This document shows positions 47,680 through 55,531 of a stretch of 64,000 nucleotides of DNA, piece after piece. The notes beneath the pieces were generated by a model. It was not told the DNA's origin. It worked only from the letters and a program-made list of their open reading frames with translations, and did not search any database. The stretch's first letter is position 1; the number at the start of each line of letters is the position of its first letter. The stretch is from assembly GCA_944392815.1 (NCBI GenBank), contig CALXXY010000002.1, positions 62,001 through 126,000 on the forward strand, written 5' to 3'. This stretch comes from an uncultured Alphaproteobacteria bacterium. GTDB taxonomy: Bacteria > Pseudomonadota > Alphaproteobacteria > Rs-D84. The translations under genes and the position numbers were made by a program.

Positions 47680-48232
47680 TTTTATTTTCCTTTTCCCATT
47701 CTGATTTTAATTTTGAATATGTAAACACATCGCGCAATTCGCCACGAAACATATAACTCTGGCGGCGGATACCCTCGCAAACATATCCGCAACGCTTTGC
47801 AACGGCGGCACTGCGCACATTTTTAACGTCCATCAGAATTTCTATTCTGTTGACGCCCATGTTTTCAAATGCAAATTTTTCCAGTGCATGCACCGCACGC
47901 GTCATTATTCCGCGCCCATTATAGTCACGCGACAACCAATACGCAATTTCTGCAATTTTATTTTTCTTGGAACTTATATCCACACCTGCACTGCCCACTA
48001 TGTCGCCGTTATAAATGATATAATAAGAACCGTTATCGTTCTGGGACACTTTGTGCATGTGCATATACATATCTTCTGGGCAATTTGACACATCAACCCA
48101 GTCCAAAAATTCAGACAAAAATTCACGCTGTGAATCAACAATTTCAAAAATTTTACGTGCATTATCAAATGACGGGATAATTTTTTCCAAACGAAAATCA
48201 CCGCAATCTATTGATTTTGGAAAATCAGTCAT
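47672..48232 (-). CDS. GNAT-family N-acetyltransferase, RimJ/RimL type
   Basis: Acetyl-CoA-dependent acetyltransferase. Pattern of RimJ/RimL: FLSEFLDWVD, GSAGVDI, IAYWLSRDYNGRGIMTRAVH (acetyl-CoA pyrophosphate loop, RGIMT) and IEILMDVKNVRSAAVAKRCG with YVCEGIRRQ. 186 aa, typical. Substrate (ribosomal protein N-terminus or other) cannot be told. Its stop lies inside gltX, indicating coupled translation. Confidence 0.88.
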   Translation of the reverse strand: MTDFPKSIDCGDFRLEKIIPSFDNARKIFEIVDSQREFLSEFLDWVDVSNCPEDMYMHMHKVSQNDNGSYYIIYNGDIVGSAGVDISSKKNKIAEIAYWLSRDYNGRGIMTRAVHALEKFAFENMGVNRIEILMDVKNVRSAAVAKRCGYVCEGIRRQSYMFRGELRDVFTYSKLKSEWEKENKNA

Positions 48233-48278
48233 TTTATAATTCCTTGTTTTCTTAACTTTTGAATTTTATACTAAATAT

Positions 48279-48911
48279 ATGGAAAAACAAGAAATAAGAA
48301 CATTTGGTCGCCGTCACGGCAAAAAATTATCAGCCCGCCAAACCGTGTTGATTGACACCGTTTTGCCAACTATTTTGCCAAAAAACATACCAGAAAACAC
48401 CGGCAAAATCCTGGAAATCGGATTTGGCGCGGGCGAACATTTGCGCGAAATCGCCCGGCAAACGCCGGCAAAAATTATAATTGGTGCCGAACCATTTATG
48501 AATGGGGTGGCGTCCCTGCTGTCGGCAATCACAAACGAATCGAACGCGATTCGCGATGAATATAAAAACATTCGCGTCTATCCGGACGATGTGCGCGATT
48601 TTCTGCGCGACACCAATTGCAAATTTGAACAAATATGGATTTTGCACCCCGACCCCTGGCCCAAGGCGCGGCACGAAAAACGTCGTCTGCTGCGCGCAGA
48701 ATTTCTGACAATGCTTGCCGCGCGCCTGGCGCCGCACGGCGAAATCATTATCGGCACAGACCATTGGGAATATTTCGATTGGATAAAAAACGCAGTAGCA
48801 AAAACCGCGCTGCATGCACGTACGCCTGACATACAGACGATTCACACACGTTATCAAACAAAAAATATGGCGGGCACCGCAACACCAAAATATTTAATTT
48901 TAACCAATTAA
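48279..48911 (+). CDS. trmB: tRNA (guanine-N7-)-methyltransferase TrmB
   Basis: Makes m7G46 in the tRNA variable loop. SAM-binding motif ILEIGFGAGEHL, then HPDPWPKARHEKRRL, the family signature (P-D-P-W-P-K-x-R-H-x-K-R-R), and a C-terminal region with GTDHWEYFDWI. Its 210 aa are typical. Starts at MEKQEIRTFGRRHGKKLSAR. Convergent with the next gene; stop codons share TTAA. Confidence 0.96.
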   Translation: MEKQEIRTFGRRHGKKLSARQTVLIDTVLPTILPKNIPENTGKILEIGFGAGEHLREIARQTPAKIIIGAEPFMNGVASLLSAITNESNAIRDEYKNIRVYPDDVRDFLRDTNCKFEQIWILHPDPWPKARHEKRRLLRAEFLTMLAARLAPHGEIIIGTDHWEYFDWIKNAVAKTALHARTPDIQTIHTRYQTKNMAGTATPKYLILTN

Positions 48912-49573
48912 ATATTTACAAAAAATTTGATTTTATCAACCAATTCTGGCCGCATGGATTGCACCAATCGCATGGCCTGCTCTATGCGCGTGCGATTTGT
49001 TCCCAACACAAAATACAAATTCATATTTGAATTATTCCACGCCGATAACGCAGCATACACCCGCCCCACAAAATCAGATGCGTCACCGGTATCATTTGTC
49101 AACGCCAACACCAACCCATCTGCACGCAGTTTTTCCAACGCCGCAAATATACCGTCCCATTCAAACGGCCCGACAGTTCCAACGTCCAATCCAATAAATG
49201 CAGATTTATTAAAAAACAAATCGTCCCTGATTAAATATACCTGATTTACCAATTCAGACAATTGATCGGCCCCCACAAACACAATCGCACCGTCTGCACC
49301 ACTTTTTAACGCCGTATTAATTTCCTGGGTTAAATCAGACACAGAATCAATATCCGTCTGCGCCAAATAAAAGCGCGGCAATATCTGAATATGCTTGTTT
49401 TCTATCCACGGCCAAATCGTCATAACATCACCCGGCGCCACAGACACAGCCCCGACGTTGTTATCAATCGCCATACCCGCCGCACGCGCCAATTCAGTCG
49501 CGTCCTGACCCGCGGCGCACCAAATTGCAAACGGCGCATTCATCGTCAAAAGAATATTTTCACTATCCATCAT
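48908..49573 (-). CDS. Conserved-looking hypothetical protein, 221 aa
   Basis: No family recognised. The start at 49573 (ATGATGGATAG) is taken because longer frames read into the divergent gene's promoter. Soluble, no signal peptide. Alternating beta and alpha segments such as GAVSVAPGDVMTIWPWIENK, ADGAIVFVGADQLSELVNQV, SAFIGLDVGTVGPFEWD, ALTNDTGDASDFVGRVYAAL, consistent with a TIM-barrel or Rossmann-like fold. Acidic overall. It is divergent from the 49617 cluster, sharing a 43-nt intergenic region. Confidence 0.72.
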   Translation of the reverse strand: MMDSENILLTMNAPFAIWCAAGQDATELARAAGMAIDNNVGAVSVAPGDVMTIWPWIENKHIQILPRFYLAQTDIDSVSDLTQEINTALKSGADGAIVFVGADQLSELVNQVYLIRDDLFFNKSAFIGLDVGTVGPFEWDGIFAALEKLRADGLVLALTNDTGDASDFVGRVYAALSAWNNSNMNLYFVLGTNRTRIEQAMRLVQSMRPELVDKIKFFVNI

Positions 49574-49593
49574 TGCACTTTTTACTTTATCAT

Positions 49594-49607
49594 AAATATG
49601 ATATAAT
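49594..49607 (+). promoter_or_regulatory. Extended -10 promoter of the 49617 cluster
   Basis: AAATATGATATAAT on the plus strand (TGATATAAT perfect). The predicted start is about 3 nt before the ATG at 49617, so the mRNA may be leaderless. Confidence 0.5.
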
Positions 49608-49616
49608 AAAAGCCAA

Positions 49617-50579
49617 ATGAGAATACGTTTTGATAATATATTGCTGTCCGTGTTGTGGTTGCTGGCGGTGACGCTGGGGACATGTTTTTGGTTCAACACA
49701 GTATTCGGATTCGACATTTTTTCCGGCGCACATTGGGAATATATCTCGTCACTCCAGGCGGCACAAACCCCGATTAAACCCGGATTTTACGTATCCATGG
49801 CAATTGCCATTTTCATAACCATATTGGGACTGTATATGATTTTGGCCCCGCGCAGACGCCGCATACGTTTGCCGATTATAAAAACGACACGTTCACAAAA
49901 TCGGACGCAATCAACACAATCCGCCGCGCCCCAACAAAGCGTCACCCCGAACAATGACGCGTCAACACTGGACATATTGCCGGCAAAAATGCAACCCGCA
50001 AAATTCCAAACAACCCCGCCCCAGCAACAAACATCTGCGCCATCGGTGGCATTGCGTCCCCCGCGGTTAAATATTCCCAGACCCAATACCTTATCATCGC
50101 GTGACACAACACCACAACGCACAACCCCGGCATCGACACACAGCGCACCCGCCGCGCAAAAGCAACAGGATTGGCCCGAACTGCGCGAAATATTTACGTC
50201 CGCCGGATACACAGTCAAACCAACCCCACGTGTTGGCGGAATTCAAACCGCCCTGGTCGCCATCGGCACGAACGAGGTTATGTGGCTGGGCTGTGTTGGT
50301 GTAAAAACGACCGACGTACGCGACACGGTCAACAAATTCGAACAAATATTCGCGGACACCCTGGACGAAACCAGCATAACCATAAACGGTTTTGCCATCG
50401 CCGCACCCGACGCCGACACATCTGAATTCCAGGATATATTAATGTTCCGCACACCCGGCGAATTACGCGAATTTATACAACAAAATCCAAACCCGCCACT
50501 GCCCGCCGATGACGACGGAATGTTCGACGCATTTTCTGAATACATAGACGCGGTATTGGCACACATAGGAAAACTGTAA
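49617..50579 (+). CDS. Membrane protein with Pro/Gln-rich linker and C-terminal cytoplasmic domain, 320 aa
   Basis: Unrecognised. Two membrane helices (LLSVLWLLAVTLGTCFWF and FYVSMAIAIFITILGLYMIL) at residues 8-80, a basic stop (APRRRRIRL), a disordered Thr/Gln/Pro/Ser linker (about 95-195), and an alpha/beta domain (about 197-305): PELREIFTSAGYTVKPTPRV, TALVAIGTNEVMWLGCVGVK, TSITINGFAIAAPDADTSEF. The domain's G-x-h-x-A-L-V-A strand pattern recalls nuclease-like folds, but no catalytic motif is clear. It overlaps the next gene by one base (TAATG). Confidence 0.75.
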   Translation: MRIRFDNILLSVLWLLAVTLGTCFWFNTVFGFDIFSGAHWEYISSLQAAQTPIKPGFYVSMAIAIFITILGLYMILAPRRRRIRLPIIKTTRSQNRTQSTQSAAPQQSVTPNNDASTLDILPAKMQPAKFQTTPPQQQTSAPSVALRPPRLNIPRPNTLSSRDTTPQRTTPASTHSAPAAQKQQDWPELREIFTSAGYTVKPTPRVGGIQTALVAIGTNEVMWLGCVGVKTTDVRDTVNKFEQIFADTLDETSITINGFAIAAPDADTSEFQDILMFRTPGELREFIQQNPNPPLPADDDGMFDAFSEYIDAVLAHIGKL

Positions 50580-51085
50580 TGCAATTAACCCATGACACCG
50601 CACAACGACGATTATCCGAACTGCATATGGACGATATGCCCGTGATGGAAATTCGTCCAACTGCGACACATGTGGATACAGATTGGTTCGCGAAATACAA
50701 AAAATTATGCCACGAATTTATGGAATCATTAACTGATTCAATCGACGAATTGGCGTTTTTAAATCTGTCGCAAAATGAATTTATGGCGCTGATTATGGGG
50801 CGCGCAATGCCGCAAAATTTATCAATCAGATTTCGTGTGCCGTTGGTATGGGGCGGCAAATTGGAAACAGATAATTTATTCCTGTGCCAAACATTCCCGC
50901 ATTCACAACGATTGGACAGATTTATAATCGAACAACACGGCGCAGAAACAATATGGTTGCCCAACCCCGCAAAACGCGTATACGTATCTGTACACGAATC
51001 GGCCGGGGGCGACGGCGGTAATGCCACCACCGACAGATTAAGTCAAATGGCTGCACAAATTGGAATGAATCGTTCAATGGAATAA
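50579..51085 (+). CDS. Hypothetical cytosolic protein, 168 aa
   Basis: Unrecognised. Starts MQLTHDTAQRRLSELHMDDM through TAATG coupling with the upstream membrane protein. Features: THVDTDWFAKYKKLCHEF, IRFRVPLVWGGKLETDNLFL, PHSQRLDRFIIEQHG. No membrane segment; two Cys. A C-terminal Gly/Asp/Asn patch (AGGDGGNATTDRL) is probably a loop. Second gene in the cluster. Confidence 0.72.
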   Translation: MQLTHDTAQRRLSELHMDDMPVMEIRPTATHVDTDWFAKYKKLCHEFMESLTDSIDELAFLNLSQNEFMALIMGRAMPQNLSIRFRVPLVWGGKLETDNLFLCQTFPHSQRLDRFIIEQHGAETIWLPNPAKRVYVSVHESAGGDGGNATTDRLSQMAAQIGMNRSME

Positions 51086-51091
51086 CAAAAA

Positions 51092-51526
51092 ATGAATTGT
51101 GATGAATTTATATCTTTGATGAAATCGCACGGCGCACTGTTCGCCCCGCCCGCCATGGAATCGTCCATCGCATTGGCCAACAGTGCATTGCAAAACATAC
51201 GTGCCGCTATTTTGCCAAAATTCATGACAGATTTATATTCCCACACCACGGCAATCAATCTGGGCAACGGTTATATTTTTGGTCCGACCCAGGTCGCACG
51301 CGGCACCAAACACCCAATTCCCAGCATTACAGAAATCAATTCTGATTTGACCGGAATTTCATCAATGCGCGGGAAAACAGTATTTGGCCGCAACGATTTA
51401 TTTTGGTTTGCATTTGACGCATTTGGGAATTGTTTTATGTTGGATAATTTGAATTTAAATACACTGCGCAAATACGACGACGCATTTCGTGCCATGTCCG
51501 ATTGCCTGATTGCGGGGAAAATATAA
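51092..51526 (+). CDS. Hypothetical protein, 144 aa, weakly SMI1/KNR4 (SUKH)-like
   Basis: Starts MNCDEFISLMKSHGALFAPP, followed by LPKFMTDLYSHTTAINLGNG-YIFGP, then GKTVFGRNDLFWFAFDAFGN and a C-terminal helix. The helix plus short strands with NG-x-IFGP and the F-A-x-D-x-x-G-N motif is reminiscent of SUKH/YrhA folds, some of which are immunity proteins, but similarity is weak and a toxin partner is not evident. Located 6 nt after the previous gene. Confidence 0.65.
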   Translation: MNCDEFISLMKSHGALFAPPAMESSIALANSALQNIRAAILPKFMTDLYSHTTAINLGNGYIFGPTQVARGTKHPIPSITEINSDLTGISSMRGKTVFGRNDLFWFAFDAFGNCFMLDNLNLNTLRKYDDAFRAMSDCLIAGKI

Positions 51527-51528
51527 CC

Positions 51529-51732
51529 ATGAAAAAATTATCAGTATCTTTGTCGGGTCACCGCACCAGTATTTCACTGGAATCAGAATTTATCACTGCC
51601 CTGCATGACATTGCACGCCAACAAAATAAATCCATCGCGTCACTTATTGAACACATAGATGACAACCGCACCCCAGATACAAATTTGTCGTCTGCAATCC
51701 GCGTTTGGATTTTAAATCAGTATAAAAAATAA
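51529..51732 (+). CDS. Ribbon-helix-helix protein (alphaproteobacterial RHH type), 67 aa
   Basis: MKKLSVSLSGHRTSISLESE: a basic strand with S-G-H-R-T-S-I-S-L, then FITALHDIARQQNKSIASLI and a terminal LSSAIRVWILNQYKK. This matches the small RHH proteins common in alphaproteobacteria (RHH_4 pattern: GHRTS-x-S-L-E and NLSSAxRxxxL). It probably binds DNA as a dimer and may regulate the cluster. The start at 51529 is preferred over 51502 because it begins exactly at the domain and follows the previous stop by 2 nt. Confidence 0.85.
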   Translation: MKKLSVSLSGHRTSISLESEFITALHDIARQQNKSIASLIEHIDDNRTPDTNLSSAIRVWILNQYKK

Positions 51733-51755
51733 TGCCGCCTTGTACGGCATTTTTT
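51731..51755 (+). terminator. Intrinsic terminator of the 49617 cluster
   Basis: Stem AATGCCG / CGGCATT, loop CCTTGTA, then six T. Convergent with ybeY-lnt, whose stop overlaps its T run. Confidence 0.82.
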
Positions 51756-53763
51756 ATTTACGTCTGTACGCTGCACTCAGCGCAAACGTGCATATACATG
51801 AAAATATCAGTATTAAAATCATCACCCCATCACGTTGCACTGCACGATACGCAGTCATATGCCCACCATATACCACACCGTCCATATAACCACTGCGCGC
51901 AACCGGTATATATGACATAATTGTCCCGTCCGACGCAATAAACGCACTGACGCCCGAATAATTGGCGCGCACAATCGGCAAACCTGATTCAATGGCATAA
52001 CGCCGCACCATATCCAAATGCTGATATGTGCCAGGCGTTTTACCAAACCAAGTGTCATTTGTTATGTTAATAACAGCGTCCGGCGATTCGCCCATTGGCA
52101 CCAAAGAATCAGAAAAAATAATTTCATAACATATCGCCGGCGCAAACGCGAAATCGCCAACATTTATAATTTCTGGCCCCGCCCCACGTGACAGTTGCCC
52201 CGGCGTTGGAATAATATCGCCAAACGGCCTGTATTCACCAAACGGCACCAGATGTGATTTGCTGTACACTTTTTCTATTTCCCCGCCCGGCGCGGCAACA
52301 ATCATGGAATTATACACCCCAGTACTGGAAACCGACGTCGCCCCAATAACAACATCACGTTGCAATGCCGCCGCCACAGGCATATTGTCACCGTCAACAA
52401 TTGCAAACGGATACGATGTTTCCGGAAACACAACTATATCCGGATTGCCGGGGGCACCGGCCAATTCTATCAACCCGCGCACATTTTCAGTTGCCCACCG
52501 CACGGCGTCCGCCCGTGAATTGGACATTTTTTGCGCCTGGCTGCGTGCCGGTTGCACAACACGAATCACAGGGCTGACATTATCCGCACGTTGCGCCAGT
52601 TGAATATTTTTATAACCATACACCGCGCCCCCACATAATAATGCAACAAACACACCAAACGAAATCCATACGCGCCAATCACGCCTGTGCGTCAATAATT
52701 CAACCACAGACGCAACGCCACCAATAATTACAAACGTTAAACCCAACGCCCCCCATAACGCCATAGAATTGGAAATCCACGGCGCAGACAACGCAATATT
52801 CGCAATCGGATTCCATGGAAATCCTGTAAACAACCATTCACGCAACCACAAAACAAACACCCATGTCGCGGCAAACAAAAACGGCCTGCACGCCGGAAAC
52901 GTGCATATACGCGCGACAACGACAAACGGAATTGCAAAAATTATTCCGCCAACAATACCAATTCCAATTAATGCCGGCACCGTCCACACAGCAAACTGGG
53001 CCGCCAATTCAGGCACCACATAAATGGAATGTGTCACCCACCAAAACATAGCAACCGCATATACAGCACTGAACGGTAACACATGCAAAAACGCACGCCA
53101 TATATTTTTATGCTTGCCCCAAATCATTATTTTATACGCCACACCGATGGCCAACACTGTCGCCCACCACATATTAAACGGTGCAAATCCCAACGCAGCC
53201 ACCACCCCCAACAGCGCCATCACAACGTATTGCCATACAGCATTCGGACGCATTTTTATTTTATGAAACCACCCCAAAATTTTACCACCTGGACATACAG
53301 ACAAATCGCTGTATGTGCACGAATCCGGCGCATAGGGATTTTTTATACCCAACGAATTCAATATTTTTATTTCCAAATTTTCCATTTTTTTTGCATCACG
53401 ATTTTTTATATGGTCATACCCCTGTAAATGCAAAACACCATGCACAACCATATGCGCCGCATGTTCAGCAATTGAAATGTTTGCAGCGGCGGCCTCGCGT
53501 TGGACAGTGTCAAACGAAATATAAATATCACCCAACAAAATATCATCGCCCAATTCAAACGATAAAACGTTCGTCGGTCTGTCTATGTGCCTGTATTCAC
53601 GGTTCAGTGCATGAATTTCATCGTCATTGGTCAGGGTAATTGAAACCTCGGCCCCGGGGGCGCATTTAATTGCCGCAGCATTTGCGATACGTTCAAAATC
53701 AATTTTATATTTACGCCACCGTACATCTTCATAATTTACATATACTTTCATTTTCATTTCCAT
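51754..53763 (-). CDS. YbeY endoribonuclease fused to apolipoprotein N-acyltransferase Lnt
   Basis: One uninterrupted 669-codon frame encodes two enzymes. Residues 1-150: YbeY, a zinc endoribonuclease for 16S rRNA maturation, with HxxxHxxxxxH at His108/112/118 (VVHGVLHLQGYDH) and PTNVLSFE. Residues about 170-669: Lnt, which adds the third acyl chain to lipoproteins, with about seven membrane helices and a nitrilase domain: Glu448 in VVFPETSYP, Lys502 in SKSHLVPFGEYRPFG, Cys545 in PAICYEIIF. The linker (CTYSDLSVCPGG) has two Cys. Starts possible at 53763, 53757 or 53751. In E. coli ybeY, ybeX and lnt are separate neighbours; here ybeX is missing. 3 nt after the lysozyme-TPR gene. Confidence 0.93.
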   Translation of the reverse strand: MEMKMKVYVNYEDVRWRKYKIDFERIANAAAIKCAPGAEVSITLTNDDEIHALNREYRHIDRPTNVLSFELGDDILLGDIYISFDTVQREAAAANISIAEHAAHMVVHGVLHLQGYDHIKNRDAKKMENLEIKILNSLGIKNPYAPDSCTYSDLSVCPGGKILGWFHKIKMRPNAVWQYVVMALLGVVAALGFAPFNMWWATVLAIGVAYKIMIWGKHKNIWRAFLHVLPFSAVYAVAMFWWVTHSIYVVPELAAQFAVWTVPALIGIGIVGGIIFAIPFVVVARICTFPACRPFLFAATWVFVLWLREWLFTGFPWNPIANIALSAPWISNSMALWGALGLTFVIIGGVASVVELLTHRRDWRVWISFGVFVALLCGGAVYGYKNIQLAQRADNVSPVIRVVQPARSQAQKMSNSRADAVRWATENVRGLIELAGAPGNPDIVVFPETSYPFAIVDGDNMPVAAALQRDVVIGATSVSSTGVYNSMIVAAPGGEIEKVYSKSHLVPFGEYRPFGDIIPTPGQLSRGAGPEIINVGDFAFAPAICYEIIFSDSLVPMGESPDAVINITNDTWFGKTPGTYQHLDMVRRYAIESGLPIVRANYSGVSAFIASDGTIMSYIPVARSGYMDGVVYGGHMTAYRAVQRDGVMILILIFSCICTFALSAAYRRK

Positions 53764-53766
53764 ATA

Positions 53767-55077
53767 TTACGCATTTTGTGTATGTGCATGATTTGCTGCA
53801 TATACATCGAATTCATTGGTTGATTTTTTATCCCCATCATTCAGCATTTTAACGGCATCATTAAACGCGATTGTTTTCCCAGATTTTATTTTTTGTTGTA
53901 CACGTGCAATATCATCACGCACCCGCGTGTTTCCATTCGCGACCGCCAACTTATAATTGGCCAACGCACGTTCATAATTTCCCATTTGTTCATATGCAAA
54001 CCCAGCATTATATTGCGCGGCACCATATTGGCTTTTATCCCCTATACGAAATAAAATTTCACGCACCTGGTCATCAGACACAGCATACCCATATTCTTTT
54101 AACAAATTGCGCAATTCATTAAATCTGTTTTGACAATTTTTATCATTTGGATTTTCAATTAATTTAGTATACGCATTGTACATCAATGAACTCATACCCA
54201 GTGCTTCGCTGGTGGTGTTAACATCTATGCTCTGCAATGCCACATCATAACAATACAACACGAAATAAGTTTCGCCCTCTTCCAAATGCCACCGCGCCAG
54301 TTCATATGCTTCGTCTGTTGTAATTGGCGCAGTTTCCATTGTCACCCTGCTGCCGTCTTTTAATACAGTGGAACCAAAACCAATGGTTGGTATGTCACGC
54401 GAATCACGATACGGCACATGCATACCAGTCGCAGGATCGACATGCACACCTTCTTTGGCGATTAAATCAGCAATCATAAACGGTGTTATCGGTTGCATTT
54501 TATTTAAAAACGCCATGTATTTACCGCGCGCGTTTTCTTCGGCCGCGCGCATGGCGTCACGTTCAGCCCGACGTTCTTTAACCGTCTGAACGACATCGGG
54601 AACAACCTCGACCCCGGTATACGTTCCCCCCGAAATCAATCCCAATCCAAACAACCACAGTATATGCGCGGAAAAATTAGGATATTTTTTTGCAAATTCC
54701 CGCAACTTGCTTGGGCGCATTTCTGTTTTTTTACGTCCATCTTTGCCCTGAATTGTTTTTTTCCGCATAACATTCATAACGGCAAATTTATTTTCCATCT
54801 GGCGCAGAAAAACATTATCCAATGTCAACCACCGTGCCAAAGTCAACAAAAACTGTGCGCCACCGGCCACCAACCAAGCAGACCATTTCCCCGCGCCCAG
54901 CATACTGATTTTTGCCGCGTCAACAAATTCAGCCGCGTTTCCCGTTTCCCCATTTGCATTTTTTTCTGCACGTTTTCTGCGCACATATTCCACGGGCTGT
55001 GTCTCGGCAATTTTGCGCCGCAATTTTGCCGCCGCCTGTTCTGGTGTTGCAACAACCTTTTGAAATTTTTCGGCCAT
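53767..55077 (-). CDS. Membrane-anchored lysozyme-like (GH24) protein with TPR tail, 436 aa
   Basis: The start has GGGGA upstream. A basic N-terminal cytoplasmic segment, membrane helix near 63-82 (WSAWLVAGGAQFLLTLARWL), a second at 137-158 (AHILWLFGLGLISGGTYTG), then a domain of phage-lysozyme type: IADLIAKEGV (Glu209), YRDSRDIPTIGFGSTVLKDG (Asp, Thr231), ITTDEAYELARWHLEEGE. The E-D-T triad of GH24 is present, with wider spacing than in T4 lysozyme. The C-terminus holds one or two TPR-like helices (YGAAQYNAGFAYEQMGNYER). Possibly a peptidoglycan hydrolase; catalysis is unproven. Part of mucR - this gene - ybeY-lnt. Confidence 0.78.
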   Translation of the reverse strand: MAEKFQKVVATPEQAAAKLRRKIAETQPVEYVRRKRAEKNANGETGNAAEFVDAAKISMLGAGKWSAWLVAGGAQFLLTLARWLTLDNVFLRQMENKFAVMNVMRKKTIQGKDGRKKTEMRPSKLREFAKKYPNFSAHILWLFGLGLISGGTYTGVEVVPDVVQTVKERRAERDAMRAAEENARGKYMAFLNKMQPITPFMIADLIAKEGVHVDPATGMHVPYRDSRDIPTIGFGSTVLKDGSRVTMETAPITTDEAYELARWHLEEGETYFVLYCYDVALQSIDVNTTSEALGMSSLMYNAYTKLIENPNDKNCQNRFNELRNLLKEYGYAVSDDQVREILFRIGDKSQYGAAQYNAGFAYEQMGNYERALANYKLAVANGNTRVRDDIARVQQKIKSGKTIAFNDAVKMLNDGDKKSTNEFDVYAANHAHTQNA

Positions 55078-55086
55078 GTATATCCC

Positions 55087-55452
55087 CTATTTTTTACCCA
55101 GCCCCATTTTTTTAGCAATTTTGGAACGCCGCATTGAATAATTCGGCGCGACAAACGGATAATCGTCCGGCAGACACCATTTTTTTCTGTATTCGTCGGG
55201 CGTCATATTAAACTTTCGTTTTACATACCTGCGCAACATAACGTGCCAGGTTCCGTCCTCCAGACACTGAATTTTGTCCGCCCGCACAGACGCAGCAATT
55301 TGTTGCGCACTGGCGGTGGCGCCACGCAAACTTTCGCGCGCCGCGCGCACAGCGTCCTGCATCGTCAGCGACGGATTTGCCGCAATCGCCGCGGCGGCCA
55401 AATTTGCCACCGCCAGCGCAAATTCCGATGAATCTTTATTTGCACTTACCAA
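55087..55452 (-). CDS. MucR/Ros-family transcriptional regulator
   Basis: Alphaproteobacterial DNA-binding regulator and nucleoid protein. N-terminal helical oligomerisation part (SEFALAVANLAAAAIAANPS), then the zinc-finger-like DNA-binding domain with IQCLEDGTWHVMLRRYVKRK, FNMTPDEYRKKWCLPDDYPF and VAPNYSMRRSKIAKKMGLGK. The two zinc His of Ros are replaced (Tyr and Lys/Phe), and the second Cys is Asp, so it looks zinc-free. 121 aa. The start is TTG at 55452 preceded by GGGGG. First gene of its operon. Confidence 0.93.
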   Translation of the reverse strand: MVSANKDSSEFALAVANLAAAAIAANPSLTMQDAVRAARESLRGATASAQQIAASVRADKIQCLEDGTWHVMLRRYVKRKFNMTPDEYRKKWCLPDDYPFVAPNYSMRRSKIAKKMGLGKK

Positions 55453-55484
55453 TTGAAAAACCCCCGGTTATTTACTAGAATTCT

Positions 55485-55498
55485 ATTATACCACAAAT
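55485..55498 (-). promoter_or_regulatory. Extended -10 promoter of the mucR operon
   Basis: The minus strand reads ATTTGTGGTATAAT; TG-G-TATAAT is perfect. Predicted leader about 26 nt. Confidence 0.6.
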
Positions 55499-55531
55499 AA
55501 AGATTAAATAAAACCAAAGTAAAATATAAAT

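Noticed and set aside
49574..49717. Upstream extension of the 221-aa hypothetical protein
   Set aside because: It would read through the divergent gene's start and promoter; the sequence has no conserved character.
53767..55077. Prophage endolysin from the lysozyme-like domain
   Set aside because: No integrase, holin, capsid or tail genes nearby; membrane anchors, TPR tail and operon context indicate a chromosomal gene.
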